Shown piece by piece: positions 54,741-64,000 of a stretch of 64,000 nucleotides of DNA. Position 1 is the first letter of the stretch. Every line of letters starts with the position of its first letter. The notes beneath the pieces were generated by a model. It was not told the DNA's origin. It was given only the letters and a program-made list of their open reading frames with translations, and did not search any database. Position numbers and translations under genes: made by a program. The stretch covers positions 620,001 through 684,000 of the forward strand of contig JALBUN010000005.1 of the NCBI GenBank assembly GCA_025174535.1, given 5' to 3'. This DNA is from Cantharellus purpuraceus. Lineage: Eukaryota > Basidiomycota > Agaricomycetes > Cantharellales > Hydnaceae.

Positions 54741-55671
54741 GAAAAGGCTCCTGGTTGGGGCCACCCGTAACTTAAGCTTCTTCTTTGTTCTCTGGGACTA
54801 CTTTGACGATCCACATCAATGTAATTGTTTGCTGGATCATTGCTTTTGTCGTCCACCCGATCATTTTGATTTTTGTCATGTTTTTGGTGACTTATGCATT
54901 GCTTTACTCCCCCCCCATAGAACTAGTCAATCCTCTTTGTGTTGGACTCGTCCTAGAAACAGTCATTCTGAGTGACTCGATGGCACACACAGCCCATGTC
55001 TCGAGCGTGGAATGATGCTTCTCAGCAATTCGCATGCAGCCCAAGTTGTGCATAATGCAGACGCTGATGGTACGAACTACATGAAAAATCGCATATGTTG
55101 TTAACTTTTCTTTTTACTTTCACTCTTTCACTCGAGTCCCCTTCTAATTTGTCCACATTAAATTCTTCCAGCTAGCATTCACATCTATCACATAACCCAG
55201 AATGCTCGCAGACAACGCTGTACAAGTCCAAAGAAGGTCAATTTGTACCAGCTCTACACCTTCCCTTAACAGAGTATAGACGCTCCACTTCAGCAGATGT
55301 TACCTTTCCTATGCGTACGAGAGACATGTCTGCTGAAACGGAGCGTCTGGATCCGTGTTTACTATACCGCCTGTACAGATTTCAACATTCATATACCCTT
55401 ATTATTCCACGAACACCACCTGATGTACATCATAGCCATGTGTGCGAGTCCTAGCATTATGAAGTGGCAGCGATACATTGTGATTGATGGCCTGGCTTTT
55501 GATGCTTTCCTCGTAGTCAACAGTATATTATTTCAGATGGGACACTTCTGGTATAAAGATACAATGGGATGAAATGGTAGGGAAAAATTGTATAAAGTGA
55601 GAGCTAGGCCTACAGCAGACAAAGGAGGGGGTACTCTATCAAGATGGTTTGGTTGGGCTATGGAAGTGGTA
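54741..55671. other. Convergent intergenic region with a long hairpin
   Basis: Between RRB1 and the DUF6593 gene. Apart from the inverted repeat at 55280-55348 nothing is supportable; a plus-strand frame at 55297-55572 has no recognisable content. Confidence 0.5.
55280..55348. repeat. Imperfect 20-bp inverted repeat (hairpin)
   Basis: AGACGCTCCACTTCAGCAGA (55280-55299) pairs with the arm at 55329-55348 with 18 of 20 bases complementary, around a 29-nt spacer. It lies about 540 bp downstream of RRB1. Confidence 0.8.
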
Positions 55672-56384
55672 TCAGCATGATGGCGCTGCTGCCGGTGCCG
55701 GTGCCCCCGCCGCCACTCCCCATGCCCCTGCTCCTGCTACCATTGTCCTTGACGCTGCTGCTTGTTTGCGACGCTGGCGTAAGCCATGTTCCATGAGGAT
55801 AAAACTGACCACGATGGCATCAAGTATCCCCATTCCAGAAGGACGTATGTCGATATTCATGTCCCTAGGAGCGCTGAACCAGCCGATTTTGCTATGGTGG
55901 GGCTCAGCTATCACAGCCTTGGTGTGATTGTCGATAAGCTGAAAGTTGAGAATTGTTATAAGCTCTCATTGCACGAATGGAAGGAACAGTTACTCTGAGG
56001 CTCCCCGAATCAACTTTCCATTTGTACTGCCTTCCATCGGTTCCAGTTATTATCCTAGAGCTAGAAAACCAATCTGACAAGCCGCACTTTGAATTGGCGA
56101 TCATCCATGACATACCTACTCCATATCCCGCTTTCCCGTAAGAATGCATTTATGGGCATGGTTGCCCCACAAAAAGATATAGTATCGGAGCTAAACGCGT
56201 GCCAATGTACTTCCGCAACCAACGGTCCTGAACCTGCTGGGATGCCGGGTACCGTGCGTCTGATGAAGGTAGTAGTCGACTTGGGGAACTTCCATGGCGT
56301 TTGAACCTCATACAGAGGTTTTCCGTCTGCGCTGTTGAGAATGACAGTGTCAAGAGGATCGTCTTCGAGGAAGGAAATATTCAT
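55672..56384 (-). CDS. DUF6593 domain protein
   Basis: Three exons join in phase from ATG 56384. Conserved DUF6593-like text: DDPLDTVILNSADGKPLYEV, TPWKFPKSTTTFIRR, VAEVHWHAFSSDTISFCGA, ESGIWSSSRIITGTDGRQYK, a Lys/Trp stretch, and SGMGILDAIVVSFILMEHGL near the end. The C-terminus is a low-complexity Ala/Gly/Pro tail of about 35 residues (APAPAAAPSC). The family is abundant in Agaricomycetes, predicted as a compact beta-rich domain, and has no known function. Splices at the SSSR and SLRLI junctions restore the conserved reading frame. A true signal peptide is not evident. Confidence 0.85.
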
Positions 56385-56950
56385 CGTGTTGCAGAGATGG
56401 TAGCACTGATTGCTTGTACAATATATATAGTTCGCCACAGCCTTTGATTAGGGGGTGGTGACTATTGCAGTAACAATAGTCATGTATATAGCTACCGGGT
56501 GAACTTATTGAGCGCTGGAGGGAAGCGAATTCGAATAGGTGTACCATTACTAACTAGAGAAGGGCGGCTGGGTGGCAGTCCCTTTGATCCCATGGCATGT
56601 TACTTACGGGGAGATCAGCCTGAAAAAGGAAGAGACTTAGCCGTAAATCTCGAAAAAAGGTGTCAGGTTTTTGCAAATTTATAAAGCGCAGTGCTCTCGA
56701 CGAGCGAGGTGATGTGACTCTGAGGATGGAAGGAAAAAACCAGTACAGACAACGTCACAGAGCCACTGCGATCAAGAATTGTGAGCTGAGGTCACTGCCT
56801 CATCAAGCTTCAAGTCCAGGATGACGCTTGCTGCAATTACAACCGCAAAACCTCTAAGAAAAAACTAGAGGACTGAGGCATCATTAAGAGCCCAGACGGG
56901 GGAATAGACTAACCATACCCAGTACTAGTGTAAATTAATAGTTCAGTGCA
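56385..56950. other. Intergenic region, no gene seen
   Basis: About 570 bp; promoter side of the DUF6593 gene and 3' side of the DUF6535 gene. Confidence 0.5.
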
Positions 56951-59900
56951 TTAGACATTTCTCCAGGAGGCATCCAGCAAGTCGGATATTTGTTCGCGTA
57001 GAACTGGGAGGGCCGATTTCCAAAACAGGTCATCTTGTATGTGTTGGGTACCATCCCATTCACGTCGTGGATCTTCTTCGTCAAGTTTACCACACACCTT
57101 TTCAACCAGCTCTGTTACATGGTTTGTTGCTTCACTTTGCCACCGTCTCCTTGCATATTCAACAAGCGACGGAAGAGCTGCGCGGCACTCCTCAGTAGAA
57201 ATCTCCCATTTACTTGCCCCCCATCTCCCTCCAAAGGCCTTAAGATCGAACATGTAGCGCCAGGCTCGCAGAATAAGTGGCCAAATGGACTCCACCTGAA
57301 CTGTGGTAGACAACAGGTGGTCTTCACCCGCTACATCAACGATTGTAAATATGTGCGCCACAGGCACAGCATATTCGTCATATATAGCATCTCTGTGGAA
57401 AGACAGTGTGTTTGCAATCACAACACAGTTGTCGAAATGGCCGCTCTGCTGAAGTCGAGGATGCCAAGTGGGCTCTTGGGAAAGGGCGTAAAGTAACCTG
57501 AGGTAGGGAATATCACGGGGCGAGAAGAAGAAGATATTTGTAAATGGGTTCTTGCCAATGGATGTTTGTGGAGCACCAGGAGTGATCGCTGAAGCCAGTG
57601 CCTTTGAGAACTGTTTTCGAAGTGATTCATCCTCTCGACCCATTGAAGCCACTGTGGACCGAATGGCCGAAGCCGCATACAAGGCTGCAGTGCGTGTCGC
57701 GAGCTTTCCCATGAAACGCATCAGCATGTCAACGTAGCGGCTGTTCCGGTCCGGGGTACTCGGCGATCCATGCAGCCACATCAATAGCATAAGAGTGTTG
57801 TTGATTATGACATTATCTGAGCCTTCACAAATGCATAGATGATAATCCACCAGCATGTCAAACTGCTCCTGGGTGCAAAGCTCACTTGCATCCAAGGGCA
57901 GTGATCGACGCATTATATGAATGAGACTGGCAACGCTCTTGGATAGGACTTGATCATCGCTCAGCCTGCCTGAAACATCCCCAAGTAAATGGGAGCAGAA
58001 TTTGAGAGCCAGCTCAAACCTGGGACGATCGCTGAAATACAGGCGGTTTGTGTCAAGGTATGGAAGTAGTGGGTGAATTAGCTGCAGTGCATTCCTGCAC
58101 CATCCACGATCGTGAATTTCATCGCGAAGCACAGCTAGCATGCGATCCATAACTGCTTGTTTAAGTGTTTCAATGGCTTGACTGCAAAAGTAAAGTCAAC
58201 AGTTCATGCTAATTGATTATTGCAAATGTCTATCTTCTTACCTCTTGTCTAGCCTCGCCAAGTCCCGTCGATTGATGTGAATGCCAACTAGTATGCCAGC
58301 TAGTAACAGGCAGTCTGCCACCAGGCCAGGGGGCGACTTTGAGTCAAGGCAGATGCCAATAAATCTAATCACAAAGGTGTTGAAGTTTGAGTCGTGTTGA
58401 CCCTTATGCAGACGGTAGGTGAGCATATGTGTTATCCACACCCGGTCTGATAAAGGGAGGCGCATCATGTCCAGATGGTCGGGTGATTGGTCTACGGCAG
58501 AGGAAACAACCAGAAAGCCTGCATCATCTGGGACCATGTGCCAGTAGTTGTGACTATCACTCATGAACTCTACGTCCCCGTTTGGGTGAGTATAAAACGG
58601 ATAGTCCTGACCTTGTTCAACACAAAGTCGGCATATTGCTTTCAGGCACGCCATCGCAACTACTTGTACGAGGGGAAGAATCTGCTGATTAGGATCAAAG
58701 CACGCACAGAAGCCACCTTTCAATCGGTTCACGAGCATGTCTAGCTCCTCGACCTTGGCTGGCAACTCAATTTCCGATACCAGACCGGCTGCAGCAGCTA
58801 TAACATCTGTGTCCGTAGATGTCTCAATTACCCATTTGACGGCACGGGAAGGCACTAGTGCATCTACTTGGGCGTGTGATCCCATGCAATTCAAGTTCAC
58901 CACTGTTGGCGACATACCCAACCGCTCCAAGGTTATACGTGTTTCTGGGTCGTCATCCAATGATTGGACTTGGCACTGAGTGGAGGGTTTTGAGGAGAGA
59001 TATGTGACAAAGGGCGTGAGCGAGCTGACGATCAGATCTACTGCAGCGCATAATGCATGTCTTGAGGCCACGCGCAGGAAATCCACGAAACCTGCCCATG
59101 TCCTAGGGCGCTGTTTCCACTTGTTTAGGAACACGTGTTGAATGTTTCTTGGCACCACCTTTTGAATTGTGCTTCGAACGGCCGTTCGATAGGGGGCTGT
59201 GACTATAAAGACACGCTGAAGTACCGTCGACACTGGCGTCTGGAATGGACAGTCGGGCGATTTCAACGACGACACCACGGTGAAAAAATAGAATATAAAT
59301 CCAAACGCCGTTGTCGCCATAATCACACTTGCAACCGTATGTTGCAGAGTCCAGATATTGGCTGTGAGAGCAATGCCAAAGAAGAGCAGCGACATCTGAA
59401 GCAAGATCGGAAGAGTGGCGATGATGGCGTGGAAATGCCACGCTGCCAGGGCGTCTAGTTTCTTCTGTCTCTGTTCTCCGCGCTCATGCAAGGAGCCTTG
59501 TCCGAAACGCGATGTTTTGAAATGGCCCAGCCACTGTTTCCCTAGCACTGCACCGAATGCAGCCAATAGACTGCTCGAGAGACTCGTGTATGCCAGCGTT
59601 TGAATCCAAATAGTTGTAGAATTTGGTCCAGTCCAGACGGGGAGGGATGCCTGTTGCGCAGGAAATTTGGAACTGTTGATAGTGTTAATTAATATCATCA
59701 AGAGGGTGTTGGTGGTGTCGCTAGGAACTGGACTGAGACTCGATTGCATGTTGACAATGAAAGCCGAGTTGACAGACGAGAACAGACCAGCCTGAACGAT
59801 GTGTTTTAAGTTAAGGTCGACGCAAGGAATAGAGTACATACGAATATCAACAGTACATCTAGACCACCATTGTGCCTCTCGATAAGCTCATCATCATGTT

Positions 59901-60380
59901 GTTTAGCCACGCGTTCATATGTAGACCAGAAACGGGAGTGGGCATCCTTTTTAGTGCGTTCAAACATATCCGATTCATACATGGTGTCGAGAATGTTTTG
60001 GAGGATGGTTTCAGATCTGGTCCCCAGTTGGCAGCATGCAGTTATATCAAGAAACGTGGACACTCACTTTGTTGTTGCTTCCTCCGATACGATAGGGTTC
60101 GTCCATGGTGTTGGGGGGCAGGGAGGGGGGGGGGGGGGGGAGGATGTAGATCTCGCGAAGATTGCAGTTCATCCATGGGGGTGGCGGACGTAGATCTCGC
60201 GAAGATTCCTGTTCGTCCGTGGGGGGGTGGGCGTACATATCGCCAAGATGGCCCAGCTTGCTGTCCGTCCGTGCGGGGGAGTGGACCTATATCTTGCCAA
60301 GATGGCCAAGATGGCCAAGATTGCCGTTCGTCTGTGGCAGGCCATTCTTTGTCACAAGTTAGATAGAAGTGCGCACTCAT
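56951..60380 (-). CDS. DUF6535 membrane protein, N-terminus uncertain
   Basis: Secure exons are an N-terminal one ending at 59842, 58242-59792 and 56951-58181, all in phase. The conserved domain begins HSRFWSTYERVAKQHDDELI, then DVLLIFAGLFSSVNSAFIV, with four predicted membrane spans including TIWIQTLAYTSLSSSLLAAF and LQMSLLFFGIALTANIW, and an LGKQWLGHF motif. The remaining roughly 750 residues are helical and soluble. The family is frequent in Agaricomycetes and of unknown function. The first exon runs through a minisatellite and a run of 16 C. Starting at ATG 60380 and using a donor at about 60092 gives an in-phase protein. The stronger GTGAGT donor at about 60067 would be out of phase. A conservative start is Met at 59982. 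Confidence 0.78.
60100..60340. repeat. G-rich minisatellite with 16-nt poly-G tract
   Basis: About five degenerate 44-54 bp units, each with (A/G)GATCTCGCGAAGAT or TATCGCCAAGATGG followed by GTTCGTCCGTGGGGG-type text. Unit starts are near 60100, 60143, 60187, 60231 and 60285. A run of 16 G occupies 60125-60140. On the minus strand the units read repeatedly (M/T)DE, so they supply candidate start codons for the DUF6535 gene. Confidence 0.8.
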
Positions 60381-61460
60381 TGAATGCTCTCACTGTTGTA
60401 TGATGTGCCCCTAGACTCATCCTGATCCTGGTGAGCTAGAAAACTCCCTGTGCGCCCAGTCAGATCAGGGGGATGCGTGGGCGATTCGGGCCTAGTGTCT
60501 GTTGCATCTTGGAGGGCGGCCTCTGGCCTGATTGCAAGCATTCATTTAAAATGGCGGACTACTAGGTGTGCACTCACTGAGTTGATAATTGGTGAGACTC
60601 TGCACCGGCCGGTGGACCACTTGCTTGCACGGCGAGGTCAGACATACTGGGGTTCTGGAGTAATGGTGCTACGAGTAAGGCTTAACTGCCAGGCCTCGTG
60701 TTCTGCTTCTCGAGAAGTCACTGCCTCCTTCGTTCTCGCAACTAGCGCCATCATGGAACAAGGTTCCTTGGCGAACTACCAAAGGGGTGTCGGAACGGGA
60801 ATCCCGGACAAGACGTAGGGGGGGTCTCGCCGGAGGCCGAGATATAATAGGCAAATGATTTACTTGAATAACCCTCAGAAGCAATCACCATAGTTACCTG
60901 ACAGCTGAGGATAAACGCAATCCTTGATGATAAAAGTTCAATTGGCGCAGTATTTATAACAACACTGAGAAGCATGAAGGGCGTCCACTTGAATTGCATG
61001 AACAGTATGTAACCAGGAGATCTATCTATCTTCAGCCTTTCGTTTCAGACAATGAGTCCGTTCTCCTTTCTATCAACAGAGCATCTCTCCTCTGGCTTTG
61101 TTTGTGATATATTCCAATAATGATGCAAGGTCTGTGTCCAACGTGATTTTTCTTTGTCTTTTAATGCCAGTCATGATAGTATGTAGGACTATATTTACAT
61201 AATTACACCTGTATACCTCTATCTCCCTCCTGCCTTTCGACGTCTAGCTCCAAACGAGCCACCCAACAAGTATGTGAAAACTTTGACCAACACTGTATAG
61301 TCCGTGCTACCTATGACATGTCGTCTGCGCTCTATCCGGTCTCCCGGATCCTTGCTTCTGCCTCCTTAAGCGCACCTGTATGGAGCAGGGAAACCGCTGT
61401 GGGTGCCTAAAAGCCTCAAGAAATCAGTGTCTTGCTTTAGCCATGAAAAAATATACTTAC
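60381..61460. other. Intergenic region, no gene seen
   Basis: About 1.1 kb with short frames only. The 3' end of the P450 relic may extend into it, but the expected C-terminal exon is not recognisable. Confidence 0.45.
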
Positions 61461-63101
61461 AGGATGAACGCTGATTCAGCTAGGTCACGTCCTGGGCACA
61501 CTTTTCATAGGGAGAACTGTGAGCGCATCGTTTAAGAGACGCAATACCACATACCGCCGGCCAAACCCAAACGCCCCAGAGATTCCGGGGTCTGGCTGTT
61601 GTGACTTTCCTTCACTTGCCAAAAAACGCTCGGGACGAAACACAAATGGGTCAGGATATATTTTCTCGTCACGTAGTATACCCCAAGCATTAGCGATTAC
61701 AATCAAGCCTTTGGGAATTCTCCAGCCGCGGTATTCGTCTTCCTCGGTCGTGGCATGAGGTATTCCGGTGGTTACTGAAGGTAACCAGCACACCCCTTCC
61801 TTCATTATGGCCTCAATATATGGAAGGTGGGGACAATCATCATAGGTTGGAAGGCGAAGTCGGGGAAGCCAGGGAGCCAAGTACAACATCAAGATCAGCG
61901 TGGGCGCGGGCCTGGATATCCGGATTGAGAATAAGCGAGAGAGTACATGACTGAAGGACAGAGACGGTGGTATCGGATGCAGCTAGAGTTAAGGTTAGTT
62001 ATTGAAAACGGACATTTCTAATAGTACCTGTGTACATGGATGCAGCAATCTCTTTGATGTCTTGAAGTAGGTGTATTTGGGAATCATCTGTCAGTTCGGT
62101 TAAAGCATTAGAGACAAATGAAGGCGGGGGAGTTCCAAGTTCCTTTGAAATAACACTTGTAACGCCACAGCGAACAGTACCGAAGAGGATCACTCACTAT
62201 CCGCGCCTTCAAGTCCTCAAAGGGTATTCTTATAAGGTCCTGTGCTAACTTGCGTGTTTGTGCCGCAAATGCTTTAAAACATGTTCCAGGAAATCATGAT
62301 GGACTATAGTTAACTACGAGAAGCGAAAGCATCTATTAGCACATAAGCTAACTACGAATTGATGTAAACTCACGCCACGGGAAGACATTGACTAAGTTCC
62401 CCCCTGGACTAACACCTTGACTAAATTGGCTTAACATACGATCGGCAAGCTCGACCAAAGGGTCGTTCATCGGCTGTACCTCATTCCCATAGGCAATGCC
62501 AAGGATGTTCGCAGCCGCGTGCTTCAAGCGAGTCTTTAGCTCTGTCGGGTCGTGCAGCAGCGACCTCAAAAGAGTATGCGTCGTTGTGACTTGTTGCTGG
62601 AGGAACACGCGAGCAGCAATGGGATTGGGGAACTGGATAAAGAGACGACGGTGTCTTTTCCAGCTTGGTGTATACGACTTTCAGGAAAATGTCCAGTTGC
62701 ATCCATGCTATCCATTATGTAGAGGATCAGTAACACAAATGGTAGAAGCTCCAGAGACACATGCTTACAGGTTACACTCATGCATCATCGGCACATAAGG
62801 CCGACCAGAATAGATAGCGGAGCGCTGCTCAAGCAACTCAGTTGCAGCTTCGACGGAGTTGAGGGCAACGATATGCTGGCCAAGAGCGTGAACATGAACT
62901 ACATCGCTGAATTCTTTTCCCCATCTTCTGTAGGTCTCATACTCATGAGAGGTGGGTAAAACTAACACATTTCCCAGAAGCGGTAGAGGTCTGGGTCCAG
63001 ATGGGAATGCCAATTTGGAACGGGAGGTACTGTGTTGACGATAAGATCCCTGCTATTACCAAAAAAAAACAGCCGAGGAGGATAGATAGGGAATGAGACA
63101 T
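61461..63101 (-). pseudogene. Cytochrome P450 pseudogene
   Basis: Recognisable P450 parts in order: membrane anchor MSHSLSILLGCFFLVIAGIL, proline hinge FPSGPRPLPLLGN, LLRSLLHDPTELKTRLKHAA, NILGIAYGNEVQPMNDPLVE, I-helix ASDTTVS, K-helix region LPYIEAIMKE, PERFLA and heme region FGFGRR. Lesions: the anchor and hinge are in different frames; the I-helix exon (ending DLDVVLG) and the K-helix part (LPTYDD) are in different frames with no splice acceptor between them; after FGFGRR the only good splice yields RVPRT instead of a heme-ligand Cys-Pro-Gly; the C-terminal exon is missing. It resembles the CYP type similar to O-methylsterigmatocystin oxidoreductases common in basidiomycetes. Confidence 0.82.
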
Positions 63102-64000
63102 GCTAAATTGACCGATGATGATGCTATAAGTCCTTAGTGACGCTCCAGACGACTTAATGTCTTCAAGGAGGTGTCTAGCAAAAGCTATCACTGGAAGCCA
63201 AGTGGATAAGGAGAACCAGTAGGCGTGCTCGCTGCATGACAGCTAGCGCTTAGCACACAACGGACCGAAGCTTGAGCCAAGCCAAGTGGCCCTTGGCAGG
63301 ACAGGCGTAAACCACAGGGATAGTCAGAAATCAGCGTCTCTACCTGGCATACAAGAACACCGGCTCTAGGACACCAAGCATCAGGTCGGGGAAAGCCCCG
63401 TGCTTAGTTCAGGAGTCGTAATGGGCACAGTAAAGAACCGCAGGTTAGCTTACGCGCAAAGCTCGTGCCACACCATTCCTTGATCAAGCGGTTGTACACC
63501 CTGTTAAACATAGACGCGTCGACGCGTTTGTTTGGATCCACGGCGGTCCACAGTCCTACAGCTGGCTGTTGCGGCACTAACTGTTTATGGATGTCGCCAG
63601 GGTGGTATATAACGAAATTTTTGATTTGACTAAGGGTATTGTGACAACTACCCAGTCTAGTGACACCAAGTGCGACATACTAAAAAAGGCAATGGGTCTA
63701 GCACTGTTAATAGCAGATAAGTGGAGAGATGGGATCAAGCTCGGAAGGATACGAGAAATAGGAAACATGTGCCACGTAAACCTCGGGCTCTGCGGTCATT
63801 TGTCCCAGGTTTGGTATCTGGCATGATGAGGACTTCCGCACGATCGTCATCTGGAACGAGCAGGTGGATCAAATAAAATACTCGAGATCAGGAACATATA
63901 TTGGGTCAGAAATTCTGAACAGCTACTAGTGTGCGGTGGCACGTGTCTCTGTCTATGATCCAGCAAGTTTAAAGCTTCTTCGTTTCGCATCACAGAATAT
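63102..64000. other. Terminal stretch, no gene seen
   Basis: About 900 bp up to the window end. One plus-strand frame at 63587-63826 (79 codons) is open but has no recognisable domain or splice partner. A gene might continue beyond the window. Confidence 0.4.

Noticed and set aside
60450..60999. Open frames upstream of the P450 relic's 3' end
   Set aside because: No resemblance to a P450 C-terminus or any other domain.

Overview
The window is nuclear DNA from a filamentous basidiomycete, almost certainly an Agaricomycete (mushroom-forming fungus). Nearly every recognisable gene is broken by many introns of about 50-70 nt with GT(A/G)NG donors. The accessory gene set (F-box proteins, DUF6593, DUF6535, fungal nucleotidyltransferase-fold proteins, secreted GMC oxidoreductase, fungalysin, pectinesterase, GH43) is typical of that class. 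No rRNA, tRNA, CRISPR or prokaryotic operon structure was seen. Gene models below were spliced by hand from reading frame, splice consensus and remembered family conservation; no database search was run.

Layout: 0-8 kb: Whi2-like BTB protein divergent from DPH3, a 60-bp minisatellite, a proline/serine-rich protein of unknown function and a divergent SLC25 carrier with an added N-terminal membrane segment. 8-14.5 kb: two tandem F-box genes (the second with an in-frame UAG), a MITE-like element, a secreted GH43 arabinan-type hydrolase and a FAD monooxygenase that looks frameshifted. 14.5-20.6 kb: gene-poor, with a PrpD-family 2-methylcitrate dehydratase and a nest of non-autonomous transposons. 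20.6-30 kb: a housekeeping block: EOS1, PRP46/PLRG1 divergent from TFIIS, and a DDM1/HELLS-type SNF2 remodeller whose Walker A lysine seems to come from a 4-nt microexon. 30-38 kb: secreted GMC oxidoreductase, BCS1-like AAA ATPase, mitochondrial carrier. 38.9-45.4 kb: beta-tubulin, a nucleotidyltransferase-fold protein, CFIm25. 45.7-52 kb: secreted fungalysin, a decayed copia gag, a secreted pectinesterase. 52-60.4 kb: a TA-flanked MITE, ribosome-biogenesis factor RRB1, DUF6593 and DUF6535 proteins. 60.4-64 kb: gene-poor, with a cytochrome P450 pseudogene.

Two themes link the genes. One is conserved nuclear functions (pre-mRNA splicing, Pol II elongation, 3'-end processing, chromatin remodelling, ribosome assembly, tubulin), all of which can be spliced into intact proteins. 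The other is secreted enzymes suited to plant-litter or wood breakdown (GH43, pectinesterase, GMC oxidoreductase, fungalysin), interspersed with fast-evolving lineage-specific families and transposon debris. Frame lesions are confined to the accessory genes, which argues for real decay rather than uniformly poor sequence. No wholly new multi-gene system is evident. The most unusual signals are the 4-nt microexon with a GC-AG intron, the MITE family carrying a start-codon segment, and a homopolymer-dependent minisatellite N-terminus on the DUF6535 gene.
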